Shown in pieces: positions 17,836 to 27,088 of a DNA stretch of 64,000 bases (position 1 is its first letter; every line of letters begins with the position of its first letter). Under the pieces are notes generated by a model. The model searched no databases, was not told the DNA's origin, and saw only the letters and a program-made list of their open reading frames with translations. This DNA comes from Sphingobium psychrophilum (GTDB lineage Bacteria > Pseudomonadota > Alphaproteobacteria > Sphingomonadales > Sphingomonadaceae). The stretch spans positions 58,208 through 122,207 of the forward strand of contig NZ_JABBFV010000013.1 in assembly GCF_012927105.1 (NCBI RefSeq). The letters are read 5' to 3'. A program made the translations under genes and the position numbers.

Positions 17836-18473
17836 CCTCGGCCTTTCCTTTTGGCGGGCTTTACGGCGTGGGCAACGATGATGGCGCTATCGCCATCCGT
17901 TACGCTGGGTTCCACGTGAAACACACCTTGCCATGCCGGACGCGCCGCCTCCAGTTCATTTTGCGCATTTCGTCCCTTGGGCAGCACCCAGAGGCTCTTT
18001 TTATCCGAAAGGTGCAGCGCGGATTCGAACAGCTTGGGCAGCGGGGCATAGGCACGCGCGCTGATGACGGCGGCCTGCGCGGGCGGCACCATTTCGACGC
18101 GACCGCCAAAGACGCGGGCGTGGGCCAGGCCCAGTTCGGCGATTACGCTGTTCAGAAAATCGATCCGCTTGCGCCGGGATTCGACCATCAGTATCGGCCG
18201 GTCGGACAGGCAGGCCAACACGATGCCGGGCAGACCGGCACCCGATCCGAGGTCGATCCAATCCCCCTCGCCCGCTTCCTTGGTGTGAAGAAGCAACTGC
18301 GCGGAATCGACGATATGGCGCGCCCAGACATGAGGACGGGTCGATTCCGCGATCAGATTCTGTTCGTCCATAGCAGACAGCAGGATGGCGACATAGCGCT
18401 CCAGCCTGCTCCATGTTTCACGTGAAACATCGCAATGCGCCGTCAGCCAGGCGCGGGCTTCCTCTTCGGTCAC
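17832..18473 (-). CDS. rsmG: 16S rRNA (guanine-527-N7)-methyltransferase RsmG
   Basis: A 213-residue SAM-dependent methyltransferase (GidB) that modifies G527 of 16S rRNA. The SAM loop is [10 protein letters not shown] (about 74-83), followed by [12 protein letters not shown] and the ISARAYAPL block. Its coding sequence contains a perfect parS site near the 5' end and a second parS-like site near the 3' end, so the DNA has a double use. It overlaps both mnmG and parA by four bases. Confidence 0.95.
   Translation of the reverse strand: MTEEEARAWLTAHCDVSRETWSRLERYVAILLSAMDEQNLIAESTRPHVWARHIVDSAQLLLHTKEAGEGDWIDLGSGAGLPGIVLACLSDRPILMVESRRKRIDFLNSVIAELGLAHARVFGGRVEMVPPAQAAVISARAYAPLPKLFESALHLSDKKSLWVLPKGRNAQNELEAARPAWQGVFHVEPSVTDGDSAIIVAHAVKPAKRKGRG
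17908..17923. promoter_or_regulatory. parS-like site 2 (14/16)
   Basis: GGTTCCACGTGAAACA lies inside the 3' end of rsmG and keeps the central CACGTG of the ParB consensus. It is about 70 bases from the start of parA. Confidence 0.65.
18414..18429. promoter_or_regulatory. parS site 3 (perfect consensus)
   Basis: TGTTTCACGTGAAACA, a perfect 16-base palindrome identical to the consensus ParB site, lies in codons 15-20 of rsmG. It is the strongest site in the window. Confidence 0.92.
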
Positions 18474-20320
18474 GCAGCCACCCGGCGGACATGGACCAGG
18501 ATCGCCGCCAGCGCTGCCGGGGTGATGCCGCGGATGCGACCGGCGGCGGCCAGCGTGTCGGGACGGGCGGCGTCAAGGCGTTCGATCATCTCGGTAGAAA
18601 GGCCGCCGATGGTGCGGAAATCGAAATCGGCCGGGATGATGACTCGTTCGTTGCGGCGCAGTTCGGCAATCTCGCTATCCTGTCGTTGCAGATAGGGGGC
18701 GTAATGGGCGTCCTCCAATATTTCGTCACGCAGGTCGGCGGGCGCGTCGCGCAATGCTGGGGCAAGTGCGCACAGCAACGCCCGATCGACTTCGGGGAAG
18801 CGCGCCCAGTCGAACAGGCTACGCCGTGCGCCGTCCTGTCGGACCATGGCACCAGCACGCGCCATCTCACTGGCGGTCCTGGGCTGGGCCAGGTCCGCCT
18901 CGATCGCGGCGCGCTGAGTCTCACGCTCCGCCAATCGGGCAGCGCGATCCGCACCGATCACGCCATGGGCAAGACCGATTGGACCCAGCCGCGTCTCCGC
19001 ATTGTCGGCACGCAGCCGCAGCCGATATTCGGCGCGGGCGGTAAGCATCCGATAGGGTTCGGTCACACCCTGCAAAACGAGGTCGTCGATCATGACGCCG
19101 ATATAGGAACTAGCCCGGTCGAGGATCATCGGCGCTTCACCACGCGCGCGCGCAGCGGCATTGATTCCGGCGACCAGCCCTTGCGCCGCCGCCTCTTCAT
19201 AGCCTGTCGTCCCGTTGATCTGACCAGCGCAGAAGAGGCCGGTCAGTTGTCGGACTTCCAGCGTGGAAGCGAGCGCGCGCGGATCGACATGGTCATATTC
19301 GACCGCATAGCCCGGCACGGCGATCTCGACCTGCTCCAGCCCCGGCATCGATCGCACCATGGCGATCTGCACGTCGGTCGGCAGTGAGGTGCTGATCCCG
19401 TTGGGATAGACGAGCGGATCGTCCAGCCCTTCCGGCTCCAGAAAGATCTGATGGCCGTCGCGATCGCCAAAGCGCAGCACCTTGTCCTCGATCGACGGGC
19501 AATAGCGCGGCCCCCGCCCTTCGATCGCCCCGCTGAACAACGGCGACCGGTCCATGCCACCGCGAATGATCGCATGGGTGGCGTCATTGGTGCGGGTAAT
19601 GGCGCAGGCGAGTTGTGGCAGGACGCGGCCCGACGACAGCGGGGACATGGTCCACCTCTCCCCGTCCGATGGCTGCGTTTCCAGACGCGCCCAATCGATG
19701 GTGCGGCCATCGAGGCGGGGTGGCGTTCCGGTCTTAAGCCGTGCGATGGGCAGGCCCAGGTCGCGGAGCTGGACGCCTAATGCGCTGGCGGCGCGTTCGC
19801 CGATCCGCCCGCCGGTTTCGCGCTCATCGCCGCGGAACAGTTTGCCGCCAAGGAAGGTGCCGGTCGCCAGCACCACCGTCGGCGCAGCGATGGTCCGGCC
19901 GTCGGCCAGTGCGATGCCTGCGATCGCATCTCCGTCGATCAGCAATGCGTTCGCTTCGCCCTCGAGGATCTCCAGACCCGCCTGCGCATCGAGCATCTGG
20001 TGGATCGCGGCGCGATAGCGCTTGCGATCGGCCTGCACGCGCGGCCCCTGCACGGCGGCACCCTTGCTGCTGTTGAGCATCCGATAATGGATGGCGGCGG
20101 CGTCGGCGGCGCGGGCAATCAGCCCATCGAGCGCGTCAACTTCGCGCACCAGATGGCCTTTGCCCAGCCCGCCGATTGCCGGGTTGCAGGACATGGCGCC
20201 CACGGTGTCGCGGGCGAAGGTGAGCAGCGCGACTGACGCGCCCTTGCGCGCCGCCGCAGCGGCGGCCTCACAGCCGGCATGGCCGCCGCCGACCACGATC
20301 ACATCATAGCGTATTTGCAT
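18470..20320 (-). CDS. mnmG: tRNA uridine-5-carboxymethylaminomethyl modification enzyme MnmG
   Basis: A 616-residue FAD enzyme (GidA) that with MnmE installs cmnm5U at wobble position 34 of certain tRNAs. The dinucleotide fold [10 protein letters not shown] (11-20) binds FAD, and the conserved [14 protein letters not shown] segment follows at about 43-56. The mid-protein [18 protein letters not shown] block and the helical C-terminal domain are complete. It is preceded by a 59-base gap carrying a parS-like site and followed by a four-base overlap with rsmG. Confidence 0.96.
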   Translation of the reverse strand: MQIRYDVIVVGGGHAGCEAAAAAARKGASVALLTFARDTVGAMSCNPAIGGLGKGHLVREVDALDGLIARAADAAAIHYRMLNSSKGAAVQGPRVQADRKRYRAAIHQMLDAQAGLEILEGEANALLIDGDAIAGIALADGRTIAAPTVVLATGTFLGGKLFRGDERETGGRIGERAASALGVQLRDLGLPIARLKTGTPPRLDGRTIDWARLETQPSDGERWTMSPLSSGRVLPQLACAITRTNDATHAIIRGGMDRSPLFSGAIEGRGPRYCPSIEDKVLRFGDRDGHQIFLEPEGLDDPLVYPNGISTSLPTDVQIAMVRSMPGLEQVEIAVPGYAVEYDHVDPRALASTLEVRQLTGLFCAGQINGTTGYEEAAAQGLVAGINAAARARGEAPMILDRASSYIGVMIDDLVLQGVTEPYRMLTARAEYRLRLRADNAETRLGPIGLAHGVIGADRAARLAERETQRAAIEADLAQPRTASEMARAGAMVRQDGARRSLFDWARFPEVDRALLCALAPALRDAPADLRDEILEDAHYAPYLQRQDSEIAELRRNERVIIPADFDFRTIGGLSTEMIERLDAARPDTLAAAGRIRGITPAALAAILVHVRRVAA

Positions 20321-20359
20321 GGCCGCCCCTTATCAGAATGAGGGGGGGTGGGTCAAAAG

Positions 20360-20375
20360 CGTTCCACGTGGAACA
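20360..20375. promoter_or_regulatory. parS-like site 4 (13/16)
   Basis: CGTTCCACGTGGAACA is an almost perfect palindrome on the CACGTG centre, in the short gap between mnmE and mnmG. It differs from the consensus in three positions, two of them a compensatory pair. Confidence 0.65.
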
Positions 20376-20379
20376 TGCA

Positions 20380-21672
20380 TCATTTGCCGATACAGAAACC
20401 CGAAAAGAGGCGGTCGAGCATATCTTCGGTACCCGCCTGCCCTGTCAGCGCATCAATGGTGCGGCGGGCCTGGCGCAAATCTTCAGCCATGACGAGCAAA
20501 TCAGCGGTCGCGCCAGCCGCTGCAAGATGCGCGTACAACTGTCCAACTTGCTGTCTCTGTCGCGCGTGCAGGGCATAGTCGCCCTCCCCCGGCAGCAGCG
20601 CCGCCGCCCGGTCTTGAAGCGTAGCAACCAACCTATCCATGCCTTCGCCGGTGCGGACGGACAGGCGCAGGCCGGGACGATCAGGATCGCTACGGTCGGA
20701 CTGGGCGGCAATCAACAGGGCATCGGCGTGGGGCAGTTCAGCCGCGTCGCCCAGCCACAGGATGATGTCGGCCGCGTCCAGCGCGGCGCGGGCGCGATCG
20801 ATGCCGATCGCCTCGATCGCATCATCCGTCTCGCCGCGCAGGCCAGCGGTGTCGGTGAAGAGGAAGGCGGTGCCGCCGATCGCGGCTGGCACTTCGATCC
20901 GGTCGCGGGTGGTGCCGGCGATATCGGATACGATCGCTGCCTCGCGCCCGACCAGCGCATTGAGCAGGGTCGATTTGCCGGCATTGGGTGGCCCTGCCAG
21001 CACGACGCGGATGCCGTCACGCAACCGCTCTGCCGAGGGCGCGGCGAGAATGGCGGCGACGTCCTGCGCCAGTGCGGCGATCCCCGCGCCGATCCGCGTT
21101 TCGATCGCCGCGTCGGGCACATCATCCTCGTCGGAGAAATCGAGCGCCGCTTCGGCCATGGCGGACAGGTCGAGCAAGCTGAGCCGCCAGCCATCGATGC
21201 GGCGGGAAAAATGCCCCTCTGCCATCAACAAGGCGGCGCGGCGCTGGCCCTGGGTTTCGGCGGCGAGCAGGTCGGACAGGCCCTCCACCGCGTTCAGGTC
21301 CATGCGGCCACGGGCGAAGGCACGGCGGGTGAACTCCCCAGCCTCCGCCCGGCGTAATCCGGGCATCGCGCGCAGGGCATCTTCGACGGCGGCCACCACG
21401 GCGCGACCGCCATGGCAATGGAGTTCGGCCATATCCTCGCCCGTGACGGTTGAGGGACCGGGCATCCACAGCAGCAGCGCACGGTCGAGCGGCGCATCGT
21501 CGCGTGGGTCTTTCAGCAGGGCGAGGCTGGCGGTGCGTGGCGGCGGCAGGCGGCGTGCCAGAGCGTTAAGCGCCGACCTCGCCTGCGCCCCGCTTATCCG
21601 TATGACCGCAATCCCCGCCGGCGGCGCACCGCTCGACAGGGCGAAGATCGTGTCGCCGTCGGAACAGGGCAC
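20380..21672 (-). CDS. mnmE: tRNA modification GTPase MnmE
   Basis: A 430-residue partner of MnmG. It has an N-terminal tetrahydrofolate-binding domain (HCHGGRAVV near 85-93), a helical domain and an inserted G domain with G1 GPPNAGKS (227-234), G2 GTTRD (253-257) and G3 DTAGLR (274-279). The C-terminal catalytic cysteine sits in FCIGK. An odd point is that the expected G4 motif N-K-x-D is not seen; the equivalent stretch reads IAAQSDRSD (321-329). The gene begins four bases after the DUF6489 gene. Confidence 0.94.
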   Translation of the reverse strand: MPCSDGDTIFALSSGAPPAGIAVIRISGAQARSALNALARRLPPPRTASLALLKDPRDDAPLDRALLLWMPGPSTVTGEDMAELHCHGGRAVVAAVEDALRAMPGLRRAEAGEFTRRAFARGRMDLNAVEGLSDLLAAETQGQRRAALLMAEGHFSRRIDGWRLSLLDLSAMAEAALDFSDEDDVPDAAIETRIGAGIAALAQDVAAILAAPSAERLRDGIRVVLAGPPNAGKSTLLNALVGREAAIVSDIAGTTRDRIEVPAAIGGTAFLFTDTAGLRGETDDAIEAIGIDRARAALDAADIILWLGDAAELPHADALLIAAQSDRSDPDRPGLRLSVRTGEGMDRLVATLQDRAAALLPGEGDYALHARQRQQVGQLYAHLAAAGATADLLVMAEDLRQARRTIDALTGQAGTEDMLDRLFSGFCIGK

Positions 21673-21676
21673 AGGC

Positions 21677-21925
21677 CTATTTCTTGTCGCCGCCGGCCAT
21701 GCCCGCCAAGCCCATATTCATCATCTGCTGGAACAGGCGCATACCCGCATCGCCCATGGGCGAGAAGCTTTTGAACATCGTCTCCATCTGCTCGACATTG
21801 GCGACGCCGTCGAACCCGTCGAGCATCGTCTTGATATATTTGTCGTGGATGGGGGTGACATCGGGCAGGCCCAGAAAAGAGCGCGCTTCGGCCGGTGTGC
21901 AGTCCACGTCGACGGTAACCTTCAT
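21677..21925 (-). CDS. DUF6489 family small protein
   Basis: An 82-residue protein starting MKVTVDVDCTPAEARSFLGL and ending in a Met/Gly-rich helix (MMNMGLAGMAGGDKK). It fits the DUF6489 family found in sphingomonads next to mnmE, and I name the family from memory. The function is unknown. The weakly amphipathic C-terminal part and the Met-rich tail are the main features. It ends four bases before mnmE and is likely co-transcribed with it. Confidence 0.75.
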   Translation of the reverse strand: MKVTVDVDCTPAEARSFLGLPDVTPIHDKYIKTMLDGFDGVANVEQMETMFKSFSPMGDAGMRLFQQMMNMGLAGMAGGDKK

Positions 21926-22078
21926 GTCGCTGCCCTTTCCTTCGGCCTTTGCATGCTACGCACGCTGTCATGCCGCAATTGCCTGCATCAAGGCAAATTT
22001 TTTAGCGTGACACACGGTTGCGCCCCGGTCTGGTTCGGCCAATATGCGCTCCATTCTCATAGCGGCAAGGATATCGGC

Positions 22079-22777
22079 ATGGGCGACTTCACTTCTATCA
22101 CGACCTTGGACGGCGACGGGCAGTTCGACGCCTATGTGGCGAAACCCGAAGAGGCGGCAAGCGCGGCGATCATCGTCATTCAGGAGATTTTCGGCGTGAA
22201 TGAGGGCATTCGCGGCAAATGCGACAGCTGGGCCAAGGCCGGTTATGTCACCTATGCGCCCGACCTCTTCTGGCGGCAGGAGCCGCATGTTGAACTGGAC
22301 GCCGACGTGCCGGAGGACTTTCAGACCGCGATCGGCCTGATGCAGAAGCTCAACCAGGATCAGGCCATTCGCGATATCGAGGCGACGATCAAGGCCGCGC
22401 GCGCGGCGGCGGGCGGCGGCAAGGTCGGTCTGGTCGGCTATTGCCTGGGCGGGCGGCTGGCTTTCATGAGCGCCTGCCGCACCGATGGCGATGCGTTCGT
22501 CGGCTATTATGGCGTCGGCATCGACGGCCTGCTGGGCGAACAACATGCGATCGGCAAGCCGGTGCTGCTGCATGTGCCGACCGCCGACCATTTCGTCCTG
22601 CCCGACGCGCAGAAGGCGATGCATCAGGGTCTAGCCGACAACCGCCATGTTACACTGTATGACTATGAGGGGCTGGATCATGGCTTCGCGGCGGAGATGG
22701 GCCAGCGTCGCGACGACGCCGGCGCGGAACTGGCGGACGGCCGCACCGCCGATTTCTTCGCCGAGCATCTCGCCTGA
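22079..22777 (+). CDS. Dienelactone hydrolase family protein
   Basis: A 232-residue alpha/beta hydrolase of the dienelactone hydrolase (carboxymethylenebutenolidase) family. The nucleophile Cys122 lies in GYCLGG, Glu36 is in IQEIFG, the acid is expected in the VPTADHFV region, and the histidine is in GLDHGFA. The family opens dienelactones in aromatic degradation, but many members act on other esters. The start at 22079 is supported by AAGGA eight bases upstream. It overlaps the next oxidoreductase gene by one base (TGATG), so the two are co-expressed. Confidence 0.88.
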   Translation: MGDFTSITTLDGDGQFDAYVAKPEEAASAAIIVIQEIFGVNEGIRGKCDSWAKAGYVTYAPDLFWRQEPHVELDADVPEDFQTAIGLMQKLNQDQAIRDIEATIKAARAAAGGGKVGLVGYCLGGRLAFMSACRTDGDAFVGYYGVGIDGLLGEQHAIGKPVLLHVPTADHFVLPDAQKAMHQGLADNRHVTLYDYEGLDHGFAAEMGQRRDDAGAELADGRTADFFAEHLA

Positions 22778-23745
22778 TGGGCGGCGCATGGCGCATGGTC
22801 GCCCGCAGCCATGGCGGGCCGGAGGTGATCGCGCGCGAGGATTTCGATCCCGGCACGCCGGGTGAGACTGAGATACTGATCGCGCAGGATGCAGTTGGCC
22901 TCAATTTCATCGACACCTATTATCGCACCGGCCTCTACCCCGCCCCCTTGCCCACCCCCTTGGGGTCGGAAGGTGCTGGCCGGGTCGCGGCGGTCGGGCC
23001 GGGCGTCACTGGCTTTGCGGTCGGCGATGTTGTGGGCTGCGCCAGCGGGCTGGGGTCTTACGCCACCCACCGGATCGTGCCGGCGGACAAGGTGGTGCGG
23101 ATTCCCGATGGCGTATCGACGCAGGAAGCGGCGGCGATGATGCTCAAGGGCATGACCGCCTGCTATCTGGCCGAAGACACGATCGCGCTACAGGCGGGAC
23201 AGGTCGCGCTGGTCCATGCCGCAGCCGGGGGCGTCGGCTCCGTCCTCGTCCACTGGCTGCGCGACAAGGGCGTGATCGTCATCGCCCATTGCGGATCGGC
23301 GGAAAAAGCGGCGCGCGTCGAGGCGGACCACAGCCTGCACGGTTCGTTCGATGATCTGGCAGCGACGGTGCGTCACCTCACTAGCGGCCAGGGTGTGGAC
23401 GTGGTCTATGACGGGGTCGGCAAAGATAGCTGGACCGCCTCGCTCGCCAGCCTCAAGCGGCGCGGGCTGATGGTCAGCTATGGCAATGCATCGGGCGCTG
23501 TGCCGCCGGTCAGCCTGCTGGACCTCAGCCGGGGCGGTTCGCTCTACGTCACCCGCCCGACCCTGTTTGATTATATCGCGACGCCAGAGTCACTGGCGCA
23601 TACCGCCGATCGCCTGTTTGATCGGATGCGGGGCGGCGTGGTCAAGGCGGTGATCGGCCAGCGCTTCGCCTTGGCGGACGCGGCGGAGGCGCATCGCGCG
23701 CTGGAGGCGCGGCAGACGACTGGGGCGACGATCCTCATCCCTTGA
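22777..23745 (+). CDS. Zinc-independent quinone oxidoreductase (QOR family)
   Basis: A 322-residue medium-chain dehydrogenase/reductase of the NADPH:quinone oxidoreductase type. The catalytic domain contains GLNFIDTYYRTGLYP and GSEGAGRV, and the NADPH-binding motif HAAAGGVGS (about 145-153) follows. Cysteine zinc ligands are absent, as in QOR. It reduces quinones, probably in the cytosol. The start overlaps the stop of the hydrolase gene (an ATG at 22795 is an alternative). A strong terminator follows. Confidence 0.88.
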   Translation: MGGAWRMVARSHGGPEVIAREDFDPGTPGETEILIAQDAVGLNFIDTYYRTGLYPAPLPTPLGSEGAGRVAAVGPGVTGFAVGDVVGCASGLGSYATHRIVPADKVVRIPDGVSTQEAAAMMLKGMTACYLAEDTIALQAGQVALVHAAAGGVGSVLVHWLRDKGVIVIAHCGSAEKAARVEADHSLHGSFDDLAATVRHLTSGQGVDVVYDGVGKDSWTASLASLKRRGLMVSYGNASGAVPPVSLLDLSRGGSLYVTRPTLFDYIATPESLAHTADRLFDRMRGGVVKAVIGQRFALADAAEAHRALEARQTTGATILIP

Positions 23746-23762
23746 GGCTCTACTGATGCACC

Positions 23763-23801
23763 AAAAAGGGGGCGGAACCAGCATGGCTCCGCCCCCTTTT
23801 T
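23763..23801. terminator. Bidirectional rho-independent terminator
   Basis: AAAAAGGGGGCGGA and TCCGCCCCCTTTTT form a long stem with A- and T-runs on the two sides, in the gap between the convergent quinone reductase and TerC-type genes. It should end transcription from both directions. Confidence 0.9.
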
Positions 23802-23821
23802 GTCGCGTTGCCGCGTGCGGA

Positions 23822-24544
23822 TCAGCCGAACAGCGTCAGCAACCCAACATTCTGGTCGACAAAGCCTTCATAGATCATCTTGACCGCGACATAGACGATG
23901 ACCGCGAGGCCGATATAGGCGATCCAGCGGAACCGCTCGATATATTTGGCGATGATGTTCGCGGCGATGCCCATAAGCGCGACCGACAGGATCAGCCCTA
24001 TGATGAGAATGCCCGGATGATCCTTCGCAGCGCCCGCGACGGCCAGCACATTGTCCAGGCTCATGCTGACATCGGCGACCGCAACCGCCCAGGCGGCGGC
24101 TGCGAAGCTCTTGGCCGGGCGCAGGCCCGACACATCGTCGTCGCTGGTGTCGCCCGGCGTATCCCCGCCCCGCTTGGGGTGCAGTTCGCGCCACATCTTG
24201 AAGCTGACCCACAGCAGCAGTAGGCCACCGGCCAGGATCAGGCCGACAATCTGCATCAACTGGCTGACCACCAGCGCAAAGGCGATGCGCAGCACCAGCG
24301 CGGCGATGATGCCGATCAGGATCACCTTCTGGCGCTGTGCGGCCGGAAGCCCCGCCGCCAGCGCGCCGACGACGATCGCATTGTCGCCGGCCAGAAGAAT
24401 ATCGATCATCAGCACCTGGCCAAAGGCAGCCAGCGCGCTGGGCGATGTTATATTGCTGAAATCATTGACGATATGACCCCAGATATCGGCGGGCGAACCC
24501 AGCCCCTGGGCCGCAGCGGCGGCGGTGGCGAAAAGGTCGAACAT
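23822..24544 (-). CDS. YjbE/TerC family integral membrane protein
   Basis: A 240-residue membrane protein of the TerC superfamily, YjbE branch (associated with manganese export or metal homeostasis). About seven hydrophobic helices are visible. The two conserved acidic intramembrane repeats are MIDILLAGDNAIVVGAL (about 46-62) and VADVSMSLDNVLAVAGA (about 156-172), a hallmark internal duplication. A charged cytosolic loop (about 122-140) separates the halves. It starts 22 bases after rho and may be co-transcribed with it. Confidence 0.86.
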   Translation of the reverse strand: MFDLFATAAAAAQGLGSPADIWGHIVNDFSNITSPSALAAFGQVLMIDILLAGDNAIVVGALAAGLPAAQRQKVILIGIIAALVLRIAFALVVSQLMQIVGLILAGGLLLLWVSFKMWRELHPKRGGDTPGDTSDDDVSGLRPAKSFAAAAWAVAVADVSMSLDNVLAVAGAAKDHPGILIIGLILSVALMGIAANIIAKYIERFRWIAYIGLAVIVYVAVKMIYEGFVDQNVGLLTLFG

Positions 24545-24566
24545 GACGGCCTGATAATCCTTCCGC

Positions 24567-25823
24567 TTACTGGTTCATCGAATCGAAGAAATCTTCGTTG
24601 GTCTTGCTGTCCTTCATCTTGTCCAGCAGGAACTCCATGGCGTCGATCGTGCCCATCTGCATCAGGATGCGGCGCAGCACCCACATCTTGCTGAGCTTGG
24701 CCTTGTCGACCAGCAATTCTTCCTTGCGGGTGCCGGACTTGCCGACGTCCAGCGCAGGGAAGATGCGCTTGTCCGCAACCTTGCGGTCCAGCACAATTTC
24801 CGAGTTGCCGGTGCCCTTGAACTCTTCGAAAATAACTTCGTCCATGCGGCTGCCCGTGTCGATCAGCGCCGTCGCGATGATGGAAAGCGAACCGCCTTCC
24901 TCGATGTTACGCGCCGCGCCGAAGAAACGCTTGGGCCGTTGGAGCGCATTGGCGTCCACGCCGCCGGTCAGAACCTTGCCCGAAGACGGGACGACGGTGT
25001 TGTAGGCGCGGCCCAGGCGCGTGATCGAATCGAGCAGGATGACGACATCCTTCTTATGCTCGACCAGCCGCTTGGCCTTTTCGATCACCATTTCGGCGAC
25101 CGCGACGTGGCGGGTGGCAGGCTCGTCGAAGGTGGAGGAGACGACCTCTCCCTTCACGCTGCGCTGCATGTCGGTAACTTCTTCCGGCCGCTCGTCGATC
25201 AGCAGCACGATCAGGAAGACTTCGGGATGGTTGTCGGTGATGGCCTTGGCCATATTCTGTAGCATCACCGTCTTGCCGACGCGGGGCGGCGCGACGATCA
25301 GCGTACGCTGGCCCTTGCCCTGCGGCGACACGATGTCGATGACGCGGGCCGACTTGTCCTTCTGGGTAGGGTCATAAGGGTCGAGCGTCAGCTTGGATTC
25401 GGGATAGAGCGGCGTCAGATTGTCGAAGTTCACGCGATGGCGGACCACATCGGGATCGTCGAAATTGACGGTGTTGAGCTTCACCAGCGCGAAATAGCGC
25501 TCGCCATCCTTGGGCGCGCGGATTTCGCCATCCACCGTGTCGCCGGTGCGCAGGCCGAAGCGGCGGACCTGGTTCGGCGAGACATAGATGTCGTCGGGAC
25601 CGGCCAGGAAGTTCGCTTCGGGGCTGCGCAGAAAGCCGAAGCCGTCGGGCAGCACCTCGATCGTGCCCTCGCCCATGATCTGCTCACCATTTTCCGCCTC
25701 GGCCTTCAGGATCGCGAACATCAAATCCTGCTTGCGCAGCGTCGATGCGCTTTCGACGCCCAACTCTTCGGCCATGGTGACCAAATCTGCGGGCGCTGTT
25801 TTTTTGAGGTCCTTGAGATGCAT
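24567..25823 (-). CDS. rho: Transcription termination factor Rho
   Basis: A 418-residue RNA-dependent hexameric helicase. It has an N-terminal SAP-like region ([15 protein letters not shown]), the RNA-binding cold-shock-like domain with [12 protein letters not shown] (about 72-83), Walker A APPRVGKT (about 178-185) and the Walker [13 protein letters not shown] segment. The length is normal. The upstream 267 bases contain a hairpin (CCCGTTC/GAACGGG near 25902-25920) that could take part in autoregulation. Confidence 0.96.
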   Translation of the reverse strand: MHLKDLKKTAPADLVTMAEELGVESASTLRKQDLMFAILKAEAENGEQIMGEGTIEVLPDGFGFLRSPEANFLAGPDDIYVSPNQVRRFGLRTGDTVDGEIRAPKDGERYFALVKLNTVNFDDPDVVRHRVNFDNLTPLYPESKLTLDPYDPTQKDKSARVIDIVSPQGKGQRTLIVAPPRVGKTVMLQNMAKAITDNHPEVFLIVLLIDERPEEVTDMQRSVKGEVVSSTFDEPATRHVAVAEMVIEKAKRLVEHKKDVVILLDSITRLGRAYNTVVPSSGKVLTGGVDANALQRPKRFFGAARNIEEGGSLSIIATALIDTGSRMDEVIFEEFKGTGNSEIVLDRKVADKRIFPALDVGKSGTRKEELLVDKAKLSKMWVLRRILMQMGTIDAMEFLLDKMKDSKTNEDFFDSMNQ

Positions 25824-26090
25824 TGCGAATCGGTCCGATGGCGAGAGGGTGAATTGGGGCGGAAATTGGGAAGGATTAATAACCGAGCAGGACGCCGGTC
25901 GAGTCCCGTTCTGGACGAACGGGAGGGATCATCAGGCGTTTAGCGATCCAGATGCGGTCAAGTCAAGGCATGACAGCAAGCCGCAGCGGCGGAAAATCGC
26001 CTTTCCGCCCCAATCTGCGCCGGGTGGTGGCGCTGGTGCGACCATGGCCTTCCATGGTATAAGCACCGCATAAAATGGAAGGATGAGGAT
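25824..26090. promoter_or_regulatory. Divergent intergenic region rho / aspartic protease gene
   Basis: A 267-base gap without a credible gene. It must carry promoters for rho (minus) and the retropepsin-like gene (plus), though I cannot pin down -10/-35 boxes. A CCCGTTC..GAACGGG hairpin lies near 25902-25920. A good ribosome-binding site (AAGGATGAGG) precedes the plus-strand ATG at 26091. Confidence 0.4.
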
Positions 26091-27083
26091 ATGGGACGGC
26101 TCCCTCTCTGTGTGAGGGCGTTGCTGGGGTTTGCACTGGCGATTGGCGGCCCTGCGCTGGCGGTCCAGGATGCGCCGCTGCCCGCCTCCGCGATCCTCGA
26201 TCCTGATGTGCCGCCGGCGGTGGTCCAAACCGGTCCCGCGCTGGACGAGCGGGTGACCATCCCGATCTCGATCGACGGCAAGGGGCCGTGGAACTTCATC
26301 ATCGACACCGGGTCGCAGCGCACCGTCATCGCGCGCGACCTGGCGGAAAAGCTGGCGCTGTCGCCGCGCGCCAATGTCACGATCATCAGCATGACCGGCC
26401 GGTCGGAGGCCGGGACGGTCGCGGTGCCGCGGCTGGGCTTTGGCGGCGGGACGATCGACGATATTGAGGCGCCGGTGCTGGAGGGCGTGGATCTGGGCGC
26501 GCCGGGCCTGCTGGGACTGGACAGTTTGCACGCCAAGCGGCTGACGCTGAATTTCCGCACCGGGCGGATGGAAATCAGCAGCAGCAACCCCCGCCGCCGC
26601 CTGTCGGCCGATCCCGATACCATCGTGGTAGAGGCGCGGCGCAAGCGTGGCCAGCTGATCCTGCTCGATTCCGACGTCAACGGGATGCGGGTCAACATCA
26701 TGCTCGATACCGGCACCAATTTCAGCATCGGCAATATCGCGTTGCGCGACAAGCTGGTGGCGAAGAAGCGCGCGCCGGCGATGCTGACGGCGGCGCTGAC
26801 CAGCGTCACCGGCGGCACGCTGACGGGACAGGTCGGACGGATCAAGTCGGTGCGCATGGGGCGCGTCAACCTGACCGAGGTGCCGGTGCTGTTCGCCGAC
26901 GCCAGCCCCTTTGCCGAACTGGGGATGCAGGACAAGCCGGCGCTGCTGCTGGGCATCAGCGCGCTGCGGATTTTCGACCGGGTGGCGATCGATTTCGGCC
27001 GGGGGAAGGTCGACTTCCTGCTGCCCGACGGCAGCGCGCTGGAAAAGACCCACTTTGCCGCGAATGACGAGGTTAAGGGTTAG
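26091..27083 (+). CDS. Exported protein with two retropepsin-like domains
   Basis: A 330-residue protein with a signal peptide (cleavage near GPALA-VQ, residue about 25) and two aspartic-protease half-domains. The first has FIIDTGSQRTVI (about 78-89) and the second IMLDTGTNFSIG (about 203-214). Each DTG is followed by the hydrophobic flap and by a G-L-D or G-I-S closing segment. The family is bacterial retropepsin-like, and the duplication resembles a covalent two-lobe pepsin arrangement. The substrates are unknown, and a periplasmic location is inferred from the signal. It is convergent with the PBP gene, six bases apart. Confidence 0.82.
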   Translation: MGRLPLCVRALLGFALAIGGPALAVQDAPLPASAILDPDVPPAVVQTGPALDERVTIPISIDGKGPWNFIIDTGSQRTVIARDLAEKLALSPRANVTIISMTGRSEAGTVAVPRLGFGGGTIDDIEAPVLEGVDLGAPGLLGLDSLHAKRLTLNFRTGRMEISSSNPRRRLSADPDTIVVEARRKRGQLILLDSDVNGMRVNIMLDTGTNFSIGNIALRDKLVAKKRAPAMLTAALTSVTGGTLTGQVGRIKSVRMGRVNLTEVPVLFADASPFAELGMQDKPALLLGISALRIFDRVAIDFGRGKVDFLLPDGSALEKTHFAANDEVKG

Positions 27084-27088
27084 GGCGG

